Assembly (NCBI RefSeq): GCF_004341625.1
Contig: NZ_SLZG01000014.1
Location: 1 to 64,000 of the forward strand
Length of the DNA: 64,000 nucleotides
Source: Rhizobium sp. BK376
GTDB lineage: Bacteria > Pseudomonadota > Alphaproteobacteria > Rhizobiales > Rhizobiaceae
Reading direction: 5' to 3'
Shown: in pieces, positions 61,971-64,000 of the stretch
Layout: each line of letters starts with the position of its first letter
Position numbering within the stretch: the stretch's first letter is position 1
The notes under the pieces: generated by a model
The model's input: only the letters and a program-made list of their open reading frames with translations
What the model was told of the DNA's origin: nothing
Database searches by the model: none
Translations under genes and position numbers: made by a program

Positions 61971-62888
61971 ATGAGTTCCACAACATGCCCCAGGCCTTCG
62001 GAAGAAGGTATTCTGCAGTTCCTTGAAATCTGCGACTCCTTCTACCCAGCCGACGCGGTGAACGCCTCCATCGAGCAGCAGCGGCAATGGTATGATGCCT
62101 TGTGTGCGCGTTTCGATCGTTCGCTTCCGGAAAGGATGGTCGTCGAAGATTCGATCATCGGCGATGTTCCCGTCCGATCCTATCGTCCTGCCACGTTGCG
62201 CAGTTCCACGCTCCTCCTCTATTTCCATGGCGGTGGATTCGTCGTCGGTTCGCGGCAGAGCCATCACGCCATATGCGCCGAGATCGCTGACCATGCCGGA
62301 GCAGAGCTCGTATCGGTTGACTATCGCCTCGCGCCCGAACATCTCTGGCCAGCGCAGGCGGATGATTGCTTCGCTGTCTTGAAACATGTTCTGAGGGACG
62401 GCCGCCGTGTCGTCCTGATCGGCGATAGCGCCGGCGGCAACCTTGCGGCGGGGGTGGCTGTCCAGGCGAAGAACGATGGCCTCAATGGCATCGTTGGCCA
62501 GGTGCTGATCTACCCAAGCCTCGGCGGTGATTTGATTTCCGGTTCCTACGAGGAAATGGCGGATGCTCCGGGGCTGACAACGTCAGATGTCGCCTACTAC
62601 CGCCAGCTACTCGGGGCGCCGGAAGACAATCCGATAGCGATGCCGCTTGCCACAGAGTCCTTCGCCGGCCTCCCGCCTGCCTTTATCAGCGTTGCCCACT
62701 TCGATCCCTTGCGCGACGATGGCCGTATCTATGCCGGCCGGCTTGCGGCCGCCGGTGTCGAAGTCTGGTTTCGCGAGGAGCCGCAGATGGTGCATGCGTG
62801 GCTGCGAGCGCGTCATATGAGCGAAGGAGCGCGCATCGGGTTTCGCGCCGTCTGCGATGCCGTCAGCTATTTTGCGGGAGCTTTATGA
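61971..62888 (+). CDS. Alpha/beta hydrolase, hormone-sensitive-lipase-type esterase
   Basis: A protein of 305 residues started at ATG 61971; the frame is open 37 codons upstream but that part is not conserved in look. The oxyanion motif HGGGF (86-90), nucleophile S153 in GDSAG (151-155), acid D245 and histidine H275 (MVHAW) form a complete triad. Such enzymes hydrolyse short-chain esters or lactones in the cytoplasm. The natural substrate is unknown. The ACT-domain gene starts one base after the stop, so they are co-transcribed. Confidence 0.85.
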   Translation: MSSTTCPRPSEEGILQFLEICDSFYPADAVNASIEQQRQWYDALCARFDRSLPERMVVEDSIIGDVPVRSYRPATLRSSTLLLYFHGGGFVVGSRQSHHAICAEIADHAGAELVSVDYRLAPEHLWPAQADDCFAVLKHVLRDGRRVVLIGDSAGGNLAAGVAVQAKNDGLNGIVGQVLIYPSLGGDLISGSYEEMADAPGLTTSDVAYYRQLLGAPEDNPIAMPLATESFAGLPPAFISVAHFDPLRDDGRIYAGRLAAAGVEVWFREEPQMVHAWLRARHMSEGARIGFRAVCDAVSYFAGAL

Positions 62889-62889
62889 G

Positions 62890-63294
62890 ATGGCTGGGAT
62901 CACGGATCTCTCGATCCTTCTGAAGACGATGGAGCCCAACCTTTCGCCGCTGGAATTCGTTTATTGCAGCGTTCCGACCGAGGACTTTACAAACTATCTG
63001 ACCCTGAACCCGCTTTGCGTTTTCCACGAGGCCGAGGGCACGACGCTGATCCTGCCGATAGGGGCCGCGAAAGATCACGGCTTGCCACACAGCGCGCCGC
63101 TACGATGCATCACGCTGACCGTGCATTCGGCGCTTGAGGCCGTCGGACTGACTGCGGCTTTCGCGGCGGCACTGACCCGGGAAGGGATCAGCGCCAATGT
63201 CGTTGCCGGCTATTATCACGACCACATCTTCGTCCCTTCGGCCGACGCCGAACGGGCAGTCGCTGCGCTGAAGGCGCTTTCGGCGTCTACATGA
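62890..63294 (+). CDS. ACT domain-containing protein
   Basis: A protein of 134 residues starting at ATG 62890, one base after the esterase stop. It has two ACT-like halves: MEPNLSPLEFVYCSVPTEDF in the first and TLTVHSALEAVGLTAAFAAAL with GISANVVAGYYHDHIFVP in the second. This is the DUF2241/ACT_3 type found as a small stand-alone protein, probably binding an amino acid or related ligand. Its stop overlaps the convergent hydrolase end by 8 bases. Confidence 0.82.
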   Translation: MAGITDLSILLKTMEPNLSPLEFVYCSVPTEDFTNYLTLNPLCVFHEAEGTTLILPIGAAKDHGLPHSAPLRCITLTVHSALEAVGLTAAFAAALTREGISANVVAGYYHDHIFVPSADAERAVAALKALSAST

Positions 63295-64000
63295 AGTCGC
63301 GCGGAATGGTTTTGACGAATGTCTTCTCGAAGATCTGCTCCTCGCTTTCGTAGGCGACGACCGATCCGCCGACCCGCCAGTCCGTGGCCGTGCAGGTGAT
63401 CGTCGCTGTGCTTGCTGTGCGGACGGACCAGCCGGGCCGTTCCATTTCGCAGGTCCAGACCGAAACACCTCTCATCGAAAGTGGATCGTCGGGCGAAATC
63501 GACCACACCTCGTCGCGTCGCTGGCGTGTCGAGAGCCCCGTGCCTGGATGCTCAAAAAGCCCGGTGTCTTCGTGAATACGATAGTCCGTACGGTTGGCCG
63601 AGAGATCACGCATGACCTGGCGTCTCGTCGCAGCGGGCTTGTGCTCGATATAATGCGGTAGCGGATCGGGATTCTCCGGCTCCTTCACTTCGATCGCGTC
63701 ATGCACGCCAAGCTTCGGCAAGCCAAGTCCAATGGACGCGATATCGATCGTAAGGCCGGGATCGGTCGGTGCGGGAAGGATCGTCGGCCAATAGGCAGTG
63801 GAAAGCGAAAGCCGGATACGGTGCCCCTCGCCAAACCGGTAGCCACAGGCGTCCAGAACAAGACGGATCTGCGTCTTCTCACCGGGCTTCATCGGGGTCG
63901 GTTCGGTATTACCATCGCGATGGGCGAGGTTCAGCACGCCATAGGAGACGCGTGTCGCGGTGCCATCGGGGTGGACATCGACCAGGCGGGCGCAAAGATT
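63287..64000 (-). CDS. CocE/NonD-family hydrolase, C-terminal part (truncated by window edge)
   Basis: The frame is open on the minus strand from the right edge for 237 codons to a stop at 63287. The visible part is the C-terminal jelly-roll domain of X-prolyl dipeptidyl peptidase/cocaine esterase-type hydrolases: LVDVHPDGTATRVSYGVLN, then a G(H)RIRLSLSTAYWP strand. The catalytic alpha/beta hydrolase domain must lie outside the window, so activity cannot be judged. An internal GTG at 63937 is not the start. Confidence 0.82.
   Translation of the reverse strand, partial: NLCARLVDVHPDGTATRVSYGVLNLAHRDGNTEPTPMKPGEKTQIRLVLDACGYRFGEGHRIRLSLSTAYWPTILPAPTDPGLTIDIASIGLGLPKLGVHDAIEVKEPENPDPLPHYIEHKPAATRRQVMRDLSANRTDYRIHEDTGLFEHPGTGLSTRQRRDEVWSISPDDPLSMRGVSVWTCEMERPGWSVRTASTATITCTATDWRVGGSVVAYESEEQIFEKTFVKTIPRDFM

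Noticed and set aside
1..64000. tRNA, rRNA, CRISPR arrays, complete insertion sequences or origins
   Set aside because: No repeat-spacer pattern, transposase, iteron run or recognisable structural RNA was found by reading; a dedicated search such as tRNAscan or Infernal would be needed to exclude small RNAs.

Overview
The window looks like a chromosomal or large-replicon segment of a Rhizobiaceae bacterium (Rhizobium/Agrobacterium group). Support comes from the high-GC alphaproteobacterial codon use, a cellulose operon that includes bcsN, mntH next to a divergent mntR, and promoters of the EcfG general-stress type (GGAAC-N16-CGTT). I recognised no tRNA, rRNA, CRISPR array or complete insertion sequence. 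All function calls are by reading motifs and families; no search was run.

Layout. 0-3.8 kb is accessory-like: a gene end, a Cys-rich zinc-knuckle protein, an orphan protein with two HARP-like repeats, a short-chain dehydrogenase and a possible decayed regulator. 3.8-12.1 kb is a minus-strand cellulose operon (bcsN-bcsA-bcsB-TPR gene) with a c-di-GMP-binding PilZ domain on BcsA and no bcsZ endoglucanase. 12.5-18.5 kb holds a sugar-acid dehydratase of the FAH family, a hybrid histidine kinase behind a perfect EcfG-type promoter, and treY.

18.7-41 kb is the most unusual part. Genes for three class III cyclase-type proteins (one with a membrane cytochrome-b-like anchor and a 2Fe-2S domain, one of the DUF3095 type), a stand-alone cyclic-nucleotide-binding protein, a possible cyclic phosphodiesterase of the metallo-beta-lactamase fold, four GT-B glycosyltransferases (two MurG-like, two GT4), a NodB-fold polysaccharide deacetylase, two methyltransferases and an oligopeptide-type ABC transporter are packed together. 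They are joined by a 904-residue ABC-exporter-like protein whose nucleotide-binding domain has lost every catalytic motif and carries a large insertion. I read this as a cyclic-nucleotide-controlled glycoconjugate synthesis and transport system that may be undescribed.

41.1-46.1 kb is an ABC transporter plus metallo-hydrolase operon behind an array of four Pho-box half-sites with an exact 11-bp period, so its substrate is probably a phosphorus compound. 46.1-53.6 kb holds a gluconate 5-dehydrogenase-like SDR, an M23/LytM protein with a lost zinc ligand, mntH/mntR, a divergent tryptophan-dioxygenase-like protein with an Lrp regulator, a VapBC pair with a damaged toxin active site, and a tautomerase. 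53.8-61.4 kb is a tightly coupled sugar operon (binding protein, two permeases, SIS isomerase/deglycase, PfkB kinase, ATPase) with the same gene set as the Bacillus fructosamine (frl) operon, under a divergent ROK repressor with a perfect palindromic candidate operator. The right end holds a small secreted protein with a perfect EcfG-type promoter, an esterase, an ACT-domain protein and the end of a CocE/NonD hydrolase that runs off the window.
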